DNA of 10,978 bases from an uncultured Campylobacter sp. GTDB lineage: Bacteria > Campylobacterota > Campylobacteria > Campylobacterales > Campylobacteraceae. The stretch is taken from the NCBI GenBank assembly GCA_934728065.1, contig CAKVDW010000028.1, positions 1-10,978 on the forward strand, given 5' to 3'. The translations under genes were made by a program, and so were the position numbers. Position 1 is the first letter of the stretch; every line of letters starts with the position of its first letter. Of this stretch, positions 1 through 7,400 are shown piece after piece. The notes beneath the pieces were generated by a model. The model made no database searches. It saw nothing but the letters and a program-made list of their open reading frames with translations, and was not told where the DNA came from.

Positions 1-684
1 TTCTCTCACCCTTGCCTCAGGATTTACGGGCAAATTTTGCGCCCCTGCGTTAAGATAAGAAGCGATGATTTCGGCTAAAAATTCGCTCTCATCAGCCTTT
101 GCGCGCTCAAATTTACCGCCTTTTTTGGGGCTTATGTCAAAATTTTGGCTCGTAAAACGCTCCAAACTCGCCTTTATGCGCTCATCGCGCAAGTCTTGCG
201 TCTCTTTTATGTGCGCTCTTTGCTCGTCTAAAAACGCTTCATAATACGCACTTAAAGCCTCAGTAAGTGCCTTTTGGTTCTGCGAGCTAGGGCTTTGGCG
301 GTAAATGCTTATGGCATTTGCCACTGCTTGCTTTTGGCTAGCCTTTTTGTTTGGCGTTTGCAAATCCATAAAAGGCGGATTTTTACCAGCTTTTATGGCT
401 TTGAGCCACGAATTTATGTTTTTGTCCCGCTCTTTTTCGCGTTTTGCCAGCTTTTCTTGCTTTTGAGCGATAACCTTGTCATAGCTTTGATTTAAGGCAT
501 CGAGCAAATTCGCCTTGTTTTTTTCGCTAGGATTTTGCTTATACGCGGCTATGGCTTTTTTGGTGTGCGACGAAAGTGGCGGGTGTTCGCTTTCGCCAAA
601 AAGCGCAAGGTGCAAAAGGCTTACCGCAAGCAAAGCCTTAACAAGTGTTTGAAACGCTGAGTGAAAAGATTTAAAATCTTTCAT
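1..684 (-). CDS. Exported hypothetical protein with a duplicated helical module, partial (3' end beyond the left edge)
   Basis: I do not recognise this family. The frame is open from an ATG at 684 through 228 codons to the window edge without a stop, so the C-terminus is missing. The start is supported by a GGAG ribosome site five bases upstream and a TATAAT box at 716-721. Residues about 12-30 form a hydrophobic signal segment (core ALLAVSLLHLALFG) after a basic start, so the protein is probably exported to the periplasm or membrane. The rest is charged, rich in Lys, Gln, Glu and Ala, and probably helical. Two stretches, residues 44-100 and 124-180, are related: AIAAYKQNPSEKNK...LLDALNQSY against AISIYRQSPSSQNQ...LTEALSAYY, an internal duplication with an 80-residue offset. 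It is divergent from the Bax-inhibitor gene. The codon use is richer in G+C than in the genes at 831-6764. Confidence 0.72.
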   Translation of the reverse strand, partial: MKDFKSFHSAFQTLVKALLAVSLLHLALFGESEHPPLSSHTKKAIAAYKQNPSEKNKANLLDALNQSYDKVIAQKQEKLAKREKERDKNINSWLKAIKAGKNPPFMDLQTPNKKASQKQAVANAISIYRQSPSSQNQKALTEALSAYYEAFLDEQRAHIKETQDLRDERIKASLERFTSQNFDISPKKGGKFERAKADESEFLAEIIASYLNAGAQNLPVNPEARVRE

Positions 685-715
685 TTTTTCTCCTTATGTG
701 TAAAATTTCACCGAC

Positions 716-721
716 ATTATA
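716..721 (-). promoter_or_regulatory. -10 box of the leftward exported-protein gene
   Basis: On the minus strand this is a perfect TATAAT, preceded by a T-rich run and about 32 bases upstream of the ATG at 684. Transcription would start near 709 and give a short leader of about 25 nt that includes the GGAG site. No -35 box is visible, as expected for Campylobacter sigma-70 promoters. Confidence 0.6.
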
Positions 722-780
722 TAAAATTTTTGATGAAATTTAAATTTGGGGGCAAAAATTTTTGCATTTGTAATTTTGCG

Positions 781-800
781 TTTAACTTTTTAGGTTAAAT
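781..800 (+). promoter_or_regulatory. Dyad TTTAAC-N7-GTTAAA overlapping a possible -10 box of the Bax-inhibitor gene
   Basis: A perfect 6-bp inverted repeat lies at 781-786 and 794-799. Its right arm overlaps TTAAAT (795-800), the most plausible -10 hexamer upstream of the gene at 831. A dyad here could be an operator, but the sequence is A+T-rich and such a dyad can arise by chance. The gene's ribosome site is AGGAG at 821-825. Confidence 0.3.
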
Positions 801-830
801 TTACGAACATTATTTTATTGAGGAGAGAAA

Positions 831-1526
831 ATGAGTCTTTATGATAGAGATTACGCTCGTTCAAATGACCTTGCAGGACAAAGTTCTGCTTTAAGCTTGT
901 TTATCAAGCAAACTTACCAGCTTTTTGCGGCTTCACTTTTGGCTGGAGCAGCTGGAGCTTATGTTGGCATTTATGCTCTAGCAAGAGTATTTTTAGAGAA
1001 CAAGTTAATGTTTTGGGTTCTTTTTGGCGTTGAGCTTGTGCTTTTATTTGCTTTGATGGCGAAAAAAAGAGAAACACCGCTTAACTTAATCTTACTCTTT
1101 GCCTTTACTTTTTGTTCAGGGCTTACACTTACACCGCTTTTATACTCTGTCTTGTCTTTACCAGCAGGTGCGGTTATCGTAGCTCAGGCTTTGGCTTTGA
1201 CAAGTGTTGCTTTTGGAGGACTTAGCATTTTTGCGATGAATACAAAACGCGATTTTACCACTATGGGAAAAATGCTTTTTATCGCACTCATCGTTGTCAT
1301 TTGTGCAAGCTTGTTGAATATCTTTATGGCTAGTCCTATCTTGCAACTTGTTATTTCATCAGTAGCGGCGATTTTGTTTAGCTTTTACATTTTGTATGAT
1401 ACTCAAAACATTATTCGTGGTAACTATGAAACACCTGTTGAGGGTGCAGTAGCCTTATATCTTGATTTTTATAATCTTTTTGTCTCTTTGCTCCAAATTT
1501 TAGGACTTACAAGCAATAGAGAATGA
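831..1526 (+). CDS. Bax inhibitor-1 / YccA-YetJ family inner-membrane protein
   Basis: A 231-residue polytopic membrane protein of the BI-1 (UPF0005, TMBIM-like) family. After a hydrophilic N-terminus of about 22 residues there are about seven hydrophobic segments, roughly at 28-50, 58-76, 84-105, 112-134, 147-166, 169-188 and 206-225. The C-terminal signature is clear: LYLDFYNLFVSLLQILG at 209-225. Asp190 (ILYDTQN) and Asp212 (LYLDFYN) sit where the pH-sensing di-aspartyl pair lies in the B. subtilis homologue YetJ, which conducts calcium. The bacterial role is unclear; YccA-like members are linked to FtsH-dependent membrane protein quality control. The start is set by AGGAG at 821-825. The gene is monocistronic, because a strong terminator begins two bases after its stop. 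Confidence 0.9.
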   Translation: MSLYDRDYARSNDLAGQSSALSLFIKQTYQLFAASLLAGAAGAYVGIYALARVFLENKLMFWVLFGVELVLLFALMAKKRETPLNLILLFAFTFCSGLTLTPLLYSVLSLPAGAVIVAQALALTSVAFGGLSIFAMNTKRDFTTMGKMLFIALIVVICASLLNIFMASPILQLVISSVAAILFSFYILYDTQNIIRGNYETPVEGAVALYLDFYNLFVSLLQILGLTSNRE

Positions 1527-1527
1527 G

Positions 1528-1563
1528 AAAATTTGCAGGAAAGAAATTCCTGCAAATTTTTTT
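1528..1563 (+). terminator. Rho-independent terminator of the Bax-inhibitor gene
   Basis: A perfect 14-bp inverted repeat (1528-1541 and 1547-1560) encloses a 5-base loop and runs directly into a seven-T tract (1557-1563). It starts two bases after the TGA of the upstream gene. It separates that gene from the secG operon, which has its own promoter just downstream. Confidence 0.9.
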
Positions 1564-1577
1564 AATCATTCCTTTTC

Positions 1578-1613
1578 TTTTTCAAGCTTTTTTCAAGCTT
1601 TTTCAGCTAAAAT
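1578..1613 (+). promoter_or_regulatory. Promoter of the secG-frr-pyrE-nrdB operon with phased T-tracts
   Basis: Three near-identical units of the form TTTTTCAAGC lie at 1578-1587, 1588-1598 and 1599-1607, followed at once by a -10-like TAAAAT (1608-1613). The units repeat every 10-11 bases, about one helical turn. This agrees with the periodic T-rich upstream pattern that replaces the -35 box in Campylobacter sigma-70 promoters. Transcription would start near 1620, about 24 bases before the secG ATG, leaving room for its AAGGA ribosome site (1633-1637). Confidence 0.6.
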
Positions 1614-1643
1614 ACTCTTTTAAAACACTTTTAAGGAAAAATT

Positions 1644-1994
1644 ATGACGACCATTTTAATTGTCTTTCAAGTCATCTTGGTTATCCTCATCACTATATCA
1701 GTGCTTTTGCAAAAAAGTTCAAGCATAGGGCTTGGAGCATATAGTGGCAGCAATGAAAGCCTCTTTGGCGCTAAAGGACCAGCTGGATTTTTAGCCAAAT
1801 TCACCTTTTTCTTAGGCGTTTTGCTCATTGTTAATACTGTGGCTTTAAGTTATGTTTATAATACTGCTGGCAAAAGCTCTTTAGCCGAAAAGATAGCCTC
1901 GCCTCAAGCTCCAAGTGAAGCAAATGCTTCAAACGAAGTTGTGCCAAATTCAGCACCTCAAGCACCGCAAGCTCCAAGCGTTCCGCAAAATTAA
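1644..1994 (+). CDS. secG: Protein translocase subunit SecG
   Basis: The small auxiliary subunit of the SecYEG channel, which assists SecA-driven export across the inner membrane. The 116-residue protein has the usual two-helix layout: TM1 at about 3-22, a conserved loop QKSSSIGLGAYSGSNESLFG (23-42) followed by AKGPAGFLAKFT, then TM2 at about 53-72. The gapped Gly-rich loop is the family signature. The C-terminal tail (about 82-116) is rich in Ala, Pro, Gln and Ser and contains repeated PQAP; such extensions are common in epsilonproteobacterial SecG. It is the first gene of the operon, with AAGGA seven bases before the ATG, and frr follows after nine bases. Confidence 0.93.
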   Translation: MTTILIVFQVILVILITISVLLQKSSSIGLGAYSGSNESLFGAKGPAGFLAKFTFFLGVLLIVNTVALSYVYNTAGKSSLAEKIASPQAPSEANASNEVVPNSAPQAPQAPSVPQN

Positions 1995-2003
1995 GGATAA
2001 AAT

Positions 2004-2561
2004 ATGCTCAATGACATTTACACCAAACAAAAAGCACAGGCTGATAAAAGCCTAGAAGCTCTCAAAAAAGAATTTACCACACTTCGCACAGGAAAGGTCA
2101 GCATAAACATACTTGATAACATAACTGTGGATTATTATGGCACACAAACACCTTTAAATCAAGTAGCAACTATACTTGCTACTGATGCAAGCACTATAAA
2201 TATTAGTCCTTGGGAAAAATCAATGCTTAAAGGTATAGAAACAGCCATATCAGCAGCAAATATCGGCGTAAATCCTACTAATGACGGCGAGGCTGTAAAG
2301 CTTTTTTTTCCGCCGATGACAAGAGAACAAAGAGAAGAAAATGTTAAGCAGGCTAAGGCTATGGGCGAAAAGGCAAAGGTGAGCATTCGCAATGTCCGCA
2401 AGGACGCAAATGATGGCATTAAAAAGCTTGAAAAAGATAAAACCATAAGTGAAGATGAGGCTAAAAAGGCTTATGATGAGGTGCAAAAGCTCACTGATAG
2501 CTATACAAACAAGATTGATGAAGTTGTAAAGGCAAAAGAAAGCGAGCTTTTAAAGGTATGA
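2004..2561 (+). CDS. frr: Ribosome recycling factor
   Basis: With EF-G, this factor splits the post-termination ribosome complex in the cytoplasm. The 185-residue length is exactly typical. Domain I, a three-helix bundle, is formed by about 1-30 and 105-185; domain II is the beta-rich middle (about 31-104, with [16 protein letters not shown]). Conserved features include LRTGK at 27-31 and RNVRKD at 129-134, whose arginines 129 and 132 match the ribosome-contacting arginines of the E. coli protein. The ribosome site is AAGG, eight bases before the ATG. The stop overlaps the pyrE start by four bases (ATGA), which indicates translational coupling. Confidence 0.96.
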   Translation: MLNDIYTKQKAQADKSLEALKKEFTTLRTGKVSINILDNITVDYYGTQTPLNQVATILATDASTINISPWEKSMLKGIETAISAANIGVNPTNDGEAVKLFFPPMTREQREENVKQAKAMGEKAKVSIRNVRKDANDGIKKLEKDKTISEDEAKKAYDEVQKLTDSYTNKIDEVVKAKESELLKV

Positions 2562-3166
2562 ACCTAGAAGCCATTTATAAAAAACGAGGAGCTTTTTTAC
2601 AAGGGCATTTTTTGTTAAGCTCAGGCAAACATTCAGCCTTTTACTTGCAAAGTGCAAAGGTTTTGGAGTATCCAGCTGTGGCTCAAGAGCTTTGCCAAAA
2701 TTTAGCCTCTATCATTTTTAAGGCTGGGCTTGAATTTGACAGCATTTGCTCGCCTGCACTTGGCGGAGTTTTGGCAGGCTATGAGTTAGCAAGAGCTTGT
2801 GAAAAACGGTTTATCTTTACTGAACGAGTGAATGGCGAAATGAATTTAAGGCGTGGTTTTGAGGTGAAAAAGGGCGAAAAATTCATCGTTTGCGAAGACA
2901 TTATCACCACAGGTGGTTCAGCTTTGGAGAGTGCTTTGGTGTTGGAGGGTTTAGGTGGCGTTGTCGTAGGCTTTGCTGCTTTGGCAAACCGTGGCTTTTG
3001 TGGGGTAAGCAATCTTGGCACAAAAAGCAAGGAAAATGCAAAATTACCCACAAATTTGCCTCTTTTTGCCTTAGGCAATTTTGACTTTGAAATTTATGAA
3101 CCTAGCGTTTGTCCGCTTTGCAAAAGTGGTTCAGTGGCTATAAAACCGGGAAGTCGTGGGAATTAA
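2558..3166 (+). CDS. pyrE: Orotate phosphoribosyltransferase
   Basis: Converts orotate and PRPP to orotidine 5'-monophosphate in de novo pyrimidine synthesis. The 202-residue protein shows the type I phosphoribosyltransferase signature [14 protein letters not shown] at 109-122, with acidic pair Glu113-Asp114. Upstream are the family segments [12 protein letters not shown] (20-31) and SPALGG (65-70), and [12 protein letters not shown] at 90-101 lies in the mobile catalytic loop region. The tail carries CPLCKSG (185-191) and KPGSRG, a C-terminus I recall from several other bacterial PyrE proteins; the CxxC may bind metal, which is inference. It is coupled to frr by a 4-bp overlap. Confidence 0.94.
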   Translation: MNLEAIYKKRGAFLQGHFLLSSGKHSAFYLQSAKVLEYPAVAQELCQNLASIIFKAGLEFDSICSPALGGVLAGYELARACEKRFIFTERVNGEMNLRRGFEVKKGEKFIVCEDIITTGGSALESALVLEGLGGVVVGFAALANRGFCGVSNLGTKSKENAKLPTNLPLFALGNFDFEIYEPSVCPLCKSGSVAIKPGSRGN

Positions 3167-3167
3167 A

Positions 3168-3578
3168 ATGAAAGCAAAGGCAATAATGGCTACAAGGATA
3201 GAGCGTTCAAAAGCCTTTTTGATTGACATTTTTTTGCTCTATGTGCCTATTTTATATCTTTGTTATTTTGTTTTGGGTTCAAAAGAAGCTTTTTTGGATA
3301 ATCAAGCCGTTATTTTTACTTGTAGTGCCTTTTTTGGAATAGTGCAAGCCATTTTTTTAAGCGCAAAGGCTCAAAGTCCCGGACTTAAGGCTTATGATTT
3401 ATATTTAATAGACAAAAAAACAGGTAAAAAAGTAAATTTTTTAAAGATAATGATTAGATATGTGGTATTTTTGTTGGGTTCATCTTTGCTTTTTGGGCTT
3501 TTGATGAGCTTTTTAAGAAAAGATGGCTTAGCTTTGCACGATTTGCTTAGTCAAACTTGTATAGTAAGAAAGGTTTAA
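3168..3578 (+). CDS. RDD-family integral membrane protein
   Basis: A 136-residue membrane protein of the RDD family, whose members are small three-helix proteins of mostly unknown function. Hydrophobic segments lie at about 18-37, 47-65 and 97-115. The naming residues are visible: Arg10 or Arg13 and Asp20 at the start of TM1 (TRIERSKAFLID), and Asp125 in GLALHDLLSQTCIV near the end. The ATG at 3168, one base after the pyrE stop, was chosen. A GTG at 3156 in the same frame would overlap pyrE and has no better ribosome site, while an internal ATG at 3186 has AAGG at a good distance and is a real alternative (130 residues). It sits between pyrE and nrdB in the operon; its role there is unknown. 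Confidence 0.8.
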   Translation: MKAKAIMATRIERSKAFLIDIFLLYVPILYLCYFVLGSKEAFLDNQAVIFTCSAFFGIVQAIFLSAKAQSPGLKAYDLYLIDKKTGKKVNFLKIMIRYVVFLLGSSLLFGLLMSFLRKDGLALHDLLSQTCIVRKV

Positions 3579-3579
3579 A

Positions 3580-4602
3580 ATGCACAGAAAAAGAATTTAT
3601 AATCCAAGCTCAAATGAATCTTTAAATCAAAGGCGAGTCTTTGATGGCAATCCGCACGGGATTTTAAATTTCACTAAGGCAAAGTATGTTTGGGCTTTAA
3701 AACTTTGGGATTTAATGGAGGCAAACACTTGGTTTCCAAAAGAAGTTGATACAACAAGAGATGCTATGGATTACCGCGTGAATTTAACTCGGGCTGAAAA
3801 GAGAATGTATGATTTAGTGTGGTCTCAACTCATCTCAATGGACAGCTTTCAGGCTAATAATCTTGCTGATAACATAAACCCTTACATAACCGCACCTGAA
3901 ATTAACGCTGTTTTAGCAAGACAAGCTTATGAGGAAGCTAATCATTCAAAATCCTACGCCGTTATGGTTGAAGCCATTTGCGAAAATACCGACCTCATTT
4001 ATGAAATGGAAAAACACGATGCCACTTTAAGAGAAAAAAATGACTTTATTTCGGGCATTTATGAGGAATTAGCTGGCGATGTTGATGATAATAAACTCCT
4101 TTTGGCAATGGTAGCTAATCAAATTTTAGAAGGCATTTACTTTTACAGCGGCTTTACAGCCATTTATGCCTTAGCAAGAGCTGGAAAAATGCTTGGTTCA
4201 GCCCAAATGATAAGATTTATCCAAAGAGATGAAATCACTCATTTGCTTTTGTTTCAAAATATGATAAATTCAACACGCAAAGAAAGACCAGACTTATTTA
4301 CGCCAGAAAATACAGATAAAATTTATGATATGTTTAAAAAGGCTGGAGAACTTGAGATTAAATGGGGCAAATATATCACGCAAAATCAAATTATGGGCTT
4401 TACTGATGATATAATCGAGGAATATATCCATTATCTTGTCGATCAACGCCTCATAGCCATAAATTTTGAAAAACTTTACAACGCCAAACACCCGATAAAA
4501 TGGGTTGATGATTTTTCTAAATTCAATGAACAAAAGAGCAATTTCTTTGAGGGCAAGGTAACAAACTATTCAAAAGGGAGCATTTCTTTTGATGATTTTT
4601 AG
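3580..4602 (+). CDS. nrdB: Class Ia ribonucleoside-diphosphate reductase, beta subunit (R2)
   Basis: Holds the diiron-tyrosyl radical cofactor that the NrdA subunit uses to reduce ribonucleoside diphosphates for DNA synthesis. At 340 residues it is of normal length for the short form. All metal ligands are readable: Asp88 (SMDSF), Glu119 and His122 (YEEANHSKSY), Glu184 (QILEG), Glu218 and His221 (RDEITH). Tyr126 lies seven residues after Glu119, matching the radical tyrosine Tyr122 of E. coli. The acidic C-terminus SFDDF matches the flexible tail that docks to NrdA. The ATG follows the RDD stop by one base, with AAAGG upstream. No nrdA is in the window, so the partner must lie elsewhere. Confidence 0.96.
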   Translation: MHRKRIYNPSSNESLNQRRVFDGNPHGILNFTKAKYVWALKLWDLMEANTWFPKEVDTTRDAMDYRVNLTRAEKRMYDLVWSQLISMDSFQANNLADNINPYITAPEINAVLARQAYEEANHSKSYAVMVEAICENTDLIYEMEKHDATLREKNDFISGIYEELAGDVDDNKLLLAMVANQILEGIYFYSGFTAIYALARAGKMLGSAQMIRFIQRDEITHLLLFQNMINSTRKERPDLFTPENTDKIYDMFKKAGELEIKWGKYITQNQIMGFTDDIIEEYIHYLVDQRLIAINFEKLYNAKHPIKWVDDFSKFNEQKSNFFEGKVTNYSKGSISFDDF

Positions 4603-4704
4603 GGTTTTTGCGCTTTTTTGCAACTTGGCTTTTTTCTTTGTTGTGCTTACAACATATTTTAACCGTCCATTTTGCTTGGCAAAACAAGGTTTTGGAGCAA
4701 TGAG
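4603..4704 (+). promoter_or_regulatory. nrdB-pncB gap with T-tracts and a possible -10 box
   Basis: This 102-nt stretch has no gene. Runs of T near 4606-4610, 4613-4618 and 4629-4635 precede TATTTT (4655-4660), which could be a weak -10 box for pncB. A 6-bp stem with a GCTT loop (4639-4654) is too weak to call a terminator. The pncB operon half could therefore be read through from nrdB, from its own promoter, or both. Confidence 0.3.
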
Positions 4705-6120
4705 ATGAAACAAAACCTAAGCCTACTTTGCGACTTTTATGAATTTACTATGAGTTATGGCTATTTTAAAAGCTCTTTAGCAGAAAAAATTTGTTATTTT
4801 GATGTTTTTTTTCGTCAAGTGCCTGATAATGGTGGCTTTGTCATTGCTGCTGGATTAGAACAAATTATTGATTTTGTCAAAAATTTACACTTTGATGATG
4901 AGGATATAGAGTTTTTTCGCCAAAAAGGGCTTTTTGATGAGCAGTTTTTAACCTATCTTAAGGACTTTAAATTCAGCGGGGACATTTGGGCGGTTAGAGA
5001 GGGAGAAATCGTCTTTGCTAATGAGCCTATTTTAACGGTTCGCGCTAAAGCTCCTCAAGCACAACTTTTAGAGACTTTTATTTTGCTTTCCTTAAATCAC
5101 CAAAGCCTTATTGCCACCAAAACTTCACGAGTGGTTAGAGCAGCTCTTAACCGTGCTGTTTTGGAGTTTGGTTCTCGCAGGGCGCAAGGGGTTGATGCAG
5201 CTCTTAAGGGTGCAAGGGCGGCTTTTATCGGTGGTGCTGCTGGTTCAGCCTGTGCTTTGGCTGATAAGCTTTGGGGCATAAATTCAAGCGGAACTATGGC
5301 TCACTCTTTTGTGCAAATGTTTGAAAGCGAGCTAGAAGCTTTTATTCGTTACTGTGAAATTTATCCGCACAATGCTATCTTGCTTGTAGATACTTACAAT
5401 GCCAAAAATGGCATCAAAAACGCCATTAAAGCCTTTAAAAAGGTGCTTGTTCCACAAGGAATTCAAAAATGTGGCATTCGTTTGGATTCTGGTGATTTGT
5501 GTGAGCTTTCAAAATTTGCAAGAAAAGAACTTGACAAAGCAGGATTAAATGAATGTAAAATAGTAGCTTCAGGGGCTTTAGACGAGTTTGAAATTTCAAG
5601 GCTTTTAAAAATGGGTGCTAAGATAGACATTTTTGGCGTAGGCGAGAGACTCATTACCGCTAAAAGCTCACCTGTGCTGGGTTGTGTTTATAAGCTTGTT
5701 GCCACAGAGGACGAAAAAAACATAGTGCCAAAGATTAAAATCAGCGAAAGCTCTGATAAAATTTCAAATCCTCACCACAAAAAACTCTACCGCTTTTTCG
5801 ACAAAAGCACAGGAAAAGCCCTTTTTGATGAGCTTTGTTTGGCTGATGAAAAACCAAGTGTTTGCCACTGCATACTTAATCAACACTACTGCCAAGAACC
5901 TAACAATTTAAGCAAAAAAGAGCTTTTAATCCCCATTTTTCAAAACGGAGAACTTGTTTATGAATTGCCAAGCTTGCAAGAAAGTAGAGCCTATGCTAAA
6001 GAGCAATTACAATGCTTTGATGAGGACATAAAAAGTCTTGAAAATCCAAGTCGTTACGAGCTTTGTTTGTCTTTAAATTTGCAAAAGCTCAAAGATACGC
6101 TTTTAACAAGGGTTGAATGA
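4705..6120 (+). CDS. pncB: Nicotinate phosphoribosyltransferase
   Basis: First step of the Preiss-Handler NAD salvage route: nicotinate, PRPP and ATP give nicotinate mononucleotide. At 471 residues it fits the longer bacterial NAPRTase type. Visible motifs in order are DFYEFTMSYGYF (10-21), FGSRRAQG (155-162), GTMAHSF (196-202) with His200 at the place of the phosphorylated histidine, LVDTYN (227-232), GIRLDSGDL (257-265) and FGVGERL (310-316). The C-terminal third has several cysteines (387, 389, 396), among them CHC. A frame-matched TTG at 4672 lacks a good ribosome site, so the ATG at 4705 with GGAG at 4694-4697 was chosen. It overlaps pcm by four bases. My recollection is that C. jejuni has other genes between nrdB and pcm. 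Confidence 0.92.
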   Translation: MKQNLSLLCDFYEFTMSYGYFKSSLAEKICYFDVFFRQVPDNGGFVIAAGLEQIIDFVKNLHFDDEDIEFFRQKGLFDEQFLTYLKDFKFSGDIWAVREGEIVFANEPILTVRAKAPQAQLLETFILLSLNHQSLIATKTSRVVRAALNRAVLEFGSRRAQGVDAALKGARAAFIGGAAGSACALADKLWGINSSGTMAHSFVQMFESELEAFIRYCEIYPHNAILLVDTYNAKNGIKNAIKAFKKVLVPQGIQKCGIRLDSGDLCELSKFARKELDKAGLNECKIVASGALDEFEISRLLKMGAKIDIFGVGERLITAKSSPVLGCVYKLVATEDEKNIVPKIKISESSDKISNPHHKKLYRFFDKSTGKALFDELCLADEKPSVCHCILNQHYCQEPNNLSKKELLIPIFQNGELVYELPSLQESRAYAKEQLQCFDEDIKSLENPSRYELCLSLNLQKLKDTLLTRVE

Positions 6121-6764
6121 TGAATAATTTTTTAAACCAAACAGAGCTTGAATTAAGACAGTGTAAAAAAATGGCAGATGAAATTGCTGAGAAATTTCCT
6201 ATCAATGAAGCACTTTTTAAGGCTTTTTGTTCTGTGCCAAGAGAGATTTTTTGCTCCCTAAAGGCTCAAGCTTACAAGCTCGAAGCTTCGCCAATGATGC
6301 TCCAATGGCTCAGTTCGCCATTAACTGTGGCTAAAATGACTATGGCGCTTGATTTTGATGAGGCTGATAGCGTTTTAGAAGTTGGTTGTGGTAGCGGGTA
6401 TCAAGCAGCGATTTTAAGCAAGGTTATACGACGAGTTTTTACCATAGAACGCATAGAAAAATTAGCCAATGGCGCAAAAAGAACCTTTAAAGAACTTGAA
6501 CTTAACAATATCTTTGTCCTGCACGCAGACGGACAGCTTGGCTGGGCAAGATATGCTCCTTATGATAGAATTTTATTTTCAGCCTACGCACAAAACATAC
6601 CTCAAGCCTTGTTTGAACAGTTAAATGAAAACGGTATTTTAGTCGCTCCCGTGCTTGATAAAAGCAAACAATTTATCACCAAATTCACCAAAACCGCAAG
6701 CGGCATTCGCAAAGAAGTGCTTGATGAATGCTTGTTTGTTCCCATACTTGATGGCAAAGAATGA
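6117..6764 (+). CDS. pcm: Protein-L-isoaspartate O-methyltransferase
   Basis: Methylates L-isoaspartyl residues with S-adenosylmethionine and so starts repair of aged proteins. The 215-residue protein has the Rossmann methyltransferase fold: motif I VLEVGCGSGYQAA at 86-98, an acidic residue after strand 2 (FTIER, 108-112), HADGQLGW at 136-143, and APYDRILFSA at 147-156 followed by IPQALFEQL and NGILVAPV. The PIMT-specific active-site segment is present but divergent: QWLSSPLTVAKMT (63-75) in place of the usual QTIS-x-P. Two adjacent ATGs (6117, 6120) are possible starts. The first makes an ATGA overlap with pncB; the second has better spacing from AAGGG (6108-6112). It appears to be the last gene of the operon. 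Confidence 0.9.
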   Translation: MMNNFLNQTELELRQCKKMADEIAEKFPINEALFKAFCSVPREIFCSLKAQAYKLEASPMMLQWLSSPLTVAKMTMALDFDEADSVLEVGCGSGYQAAILSKVIRRVFTIERIEKLANGAKRTFKELELNNIFVLHADGQLGWARYAPYDRILFSAYAQNIPQALFEQLNENGILVAPVLDKSKQFITKFTKTASGIRKEVLDECLFVPILDGKE

Positions 6765-6779
6765 AAAAGCATACCATTT

Positions 6780-6788
6780 TGTTATAAT
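6780..6788 (+). promoter_or_regulatory. Extended -10 promoter of the outer-membrane protein gene
   Basis: TGTTATAAT is a perfect TATAAT (6783-6788) with the TG extension. It lies 16 bases after the pcm stop and about 28 bases before the chosen ATG. Transcription from near 6795 would include the AAAGG ribosome site at 6805-6809. The following GC is shared with the two leftward promoters at 8686 and 10771. Confidence 0.7.
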
Positions 6789-6815
6789 GCTGAATGTAAA
6801 ATTTAAAGGTTGATG

Positions 6816-7382
6816 ATGAAAAAATGCTTATTTATAATCTTGCTTTTAGCCTGCGTAAATGCCCTAAATGCGGCGAATTTTAGCGAAAAAAGCACGCTTT
6901 CACTTGGTGCGTATGGCAACTTTGGCGCTGCTATGGGCGGGGGCGTGGAGTTTGGATTTGCCCTATACAGCACGGATTTGGTGCAGGTGCGAAACGCTGT
7001 TTCAGCCCAAATGCGCGCCTTAAAACTGCAAGAAGAAAAATACGACTCGTCCGCACTCATCTTTCACGAAAAGCTTATGGTTGGGCTTTTGATGGGTAGT
7101 TCTGCGCTTTCGCATATCGGGTTTGCGTATTTTCGCCCTTATCTTTTTATCAGCGGAGGCTTTGGGCTAGTTGCCACAAAGGACACGGCTATGGGCGAGA
7201 AGCCATTTTATTACGAGATACAAGGCGGGATAGGGCACGAGTTTATCACTATGAGCGGGCATAGCGTGTTTTTTGAGCTAGGCGGTGGAATGGGCAAGCT
7301 CACGCACGATTTGCCTGAGCAAATCGACAAGCCTACGCTTGGCGGAACAAAATTCTTGCTTGGTTACAGGTGGCAGTTTTAA
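6816..7382 (+). CDS. Probable outer-membrane beta-barrel protein of unknown function
   Basis: I do not recognise a named family. The 188-residue product starts with a classical signal peptide (MKKCLFIILLLACVNALNA, cleavage probably after residue 19). The mature part is rich in Gly and aromatic residues in alternating strand-like runs, such as LSLGAYGNFGAAMGGG, GFAYFRPYLFISGGFGLV and FFELGGGMGK. It ends in FLLGYRWQF, the terminal-phenylalanine pattern typical of proteins inserted by the BAM complex, so a small barrel of about eight strands is plausible. LLLAC could be read as a weak lipobox, but the -2 Leu and early position argue against it. Three in-frame starts exist (TTG 6810, ATG 6813, ATG 6816); the last has the best spacing from AAAGG. 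Its composition is clearly richer in G+C than pcm just upstream. Confidence 0.75.
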   Translation: MKKCLFIILLLACVNALNAANFSEKSTLSLGAYGNFGAAMGGGVEFGFALYSTDLVQVRNAVSAQMRALKLQEEKYDSSALIFHEKLMVGLLMGSSALSHIGFAYFRPYLFISGGFGLVATKDTAMGEKPFYYEIQGGIGHEFITMSGHSVFFELGGGMGKLTHDLPEQIDKPTLGGTKFLLGYRWQF

Positions 7383-7400
7383 TAGCTTTTGCTGTTTGGT

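Noticed and set aside
274..495. Plus-strand open frame of 73 codons with hydrophobic residues
   Set aside because: It lies antisense to the long open minus-strand frame that has a signal peptide, ribosome site and TATAAT box; no ribosome site supports the plus frame.
1523..1744. Plus-strand frame of 73 codons starting at the end of the Bax-inhibitor gene
   Set aside because: It runs through the terminator and the secG promoter and overlaps the start of secG in another frame; its residues only reflect T-rich DNA.
2159..2486. Two minus-strand frames of 78 and 95 codons over frr
   Set aside because: They mirror a fully conserved frr and have no ribosome sites or recognisable protein features.
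4639..4660. Small stem GTTGT-GCTT-ACAAC followed by ATATTTT, considered as a terminator after nrdB
   Set aside because: The stem is only 5-6 bp with few G-C pairs and no continuous T-run, so termination between nrdB and pncB is not supported.
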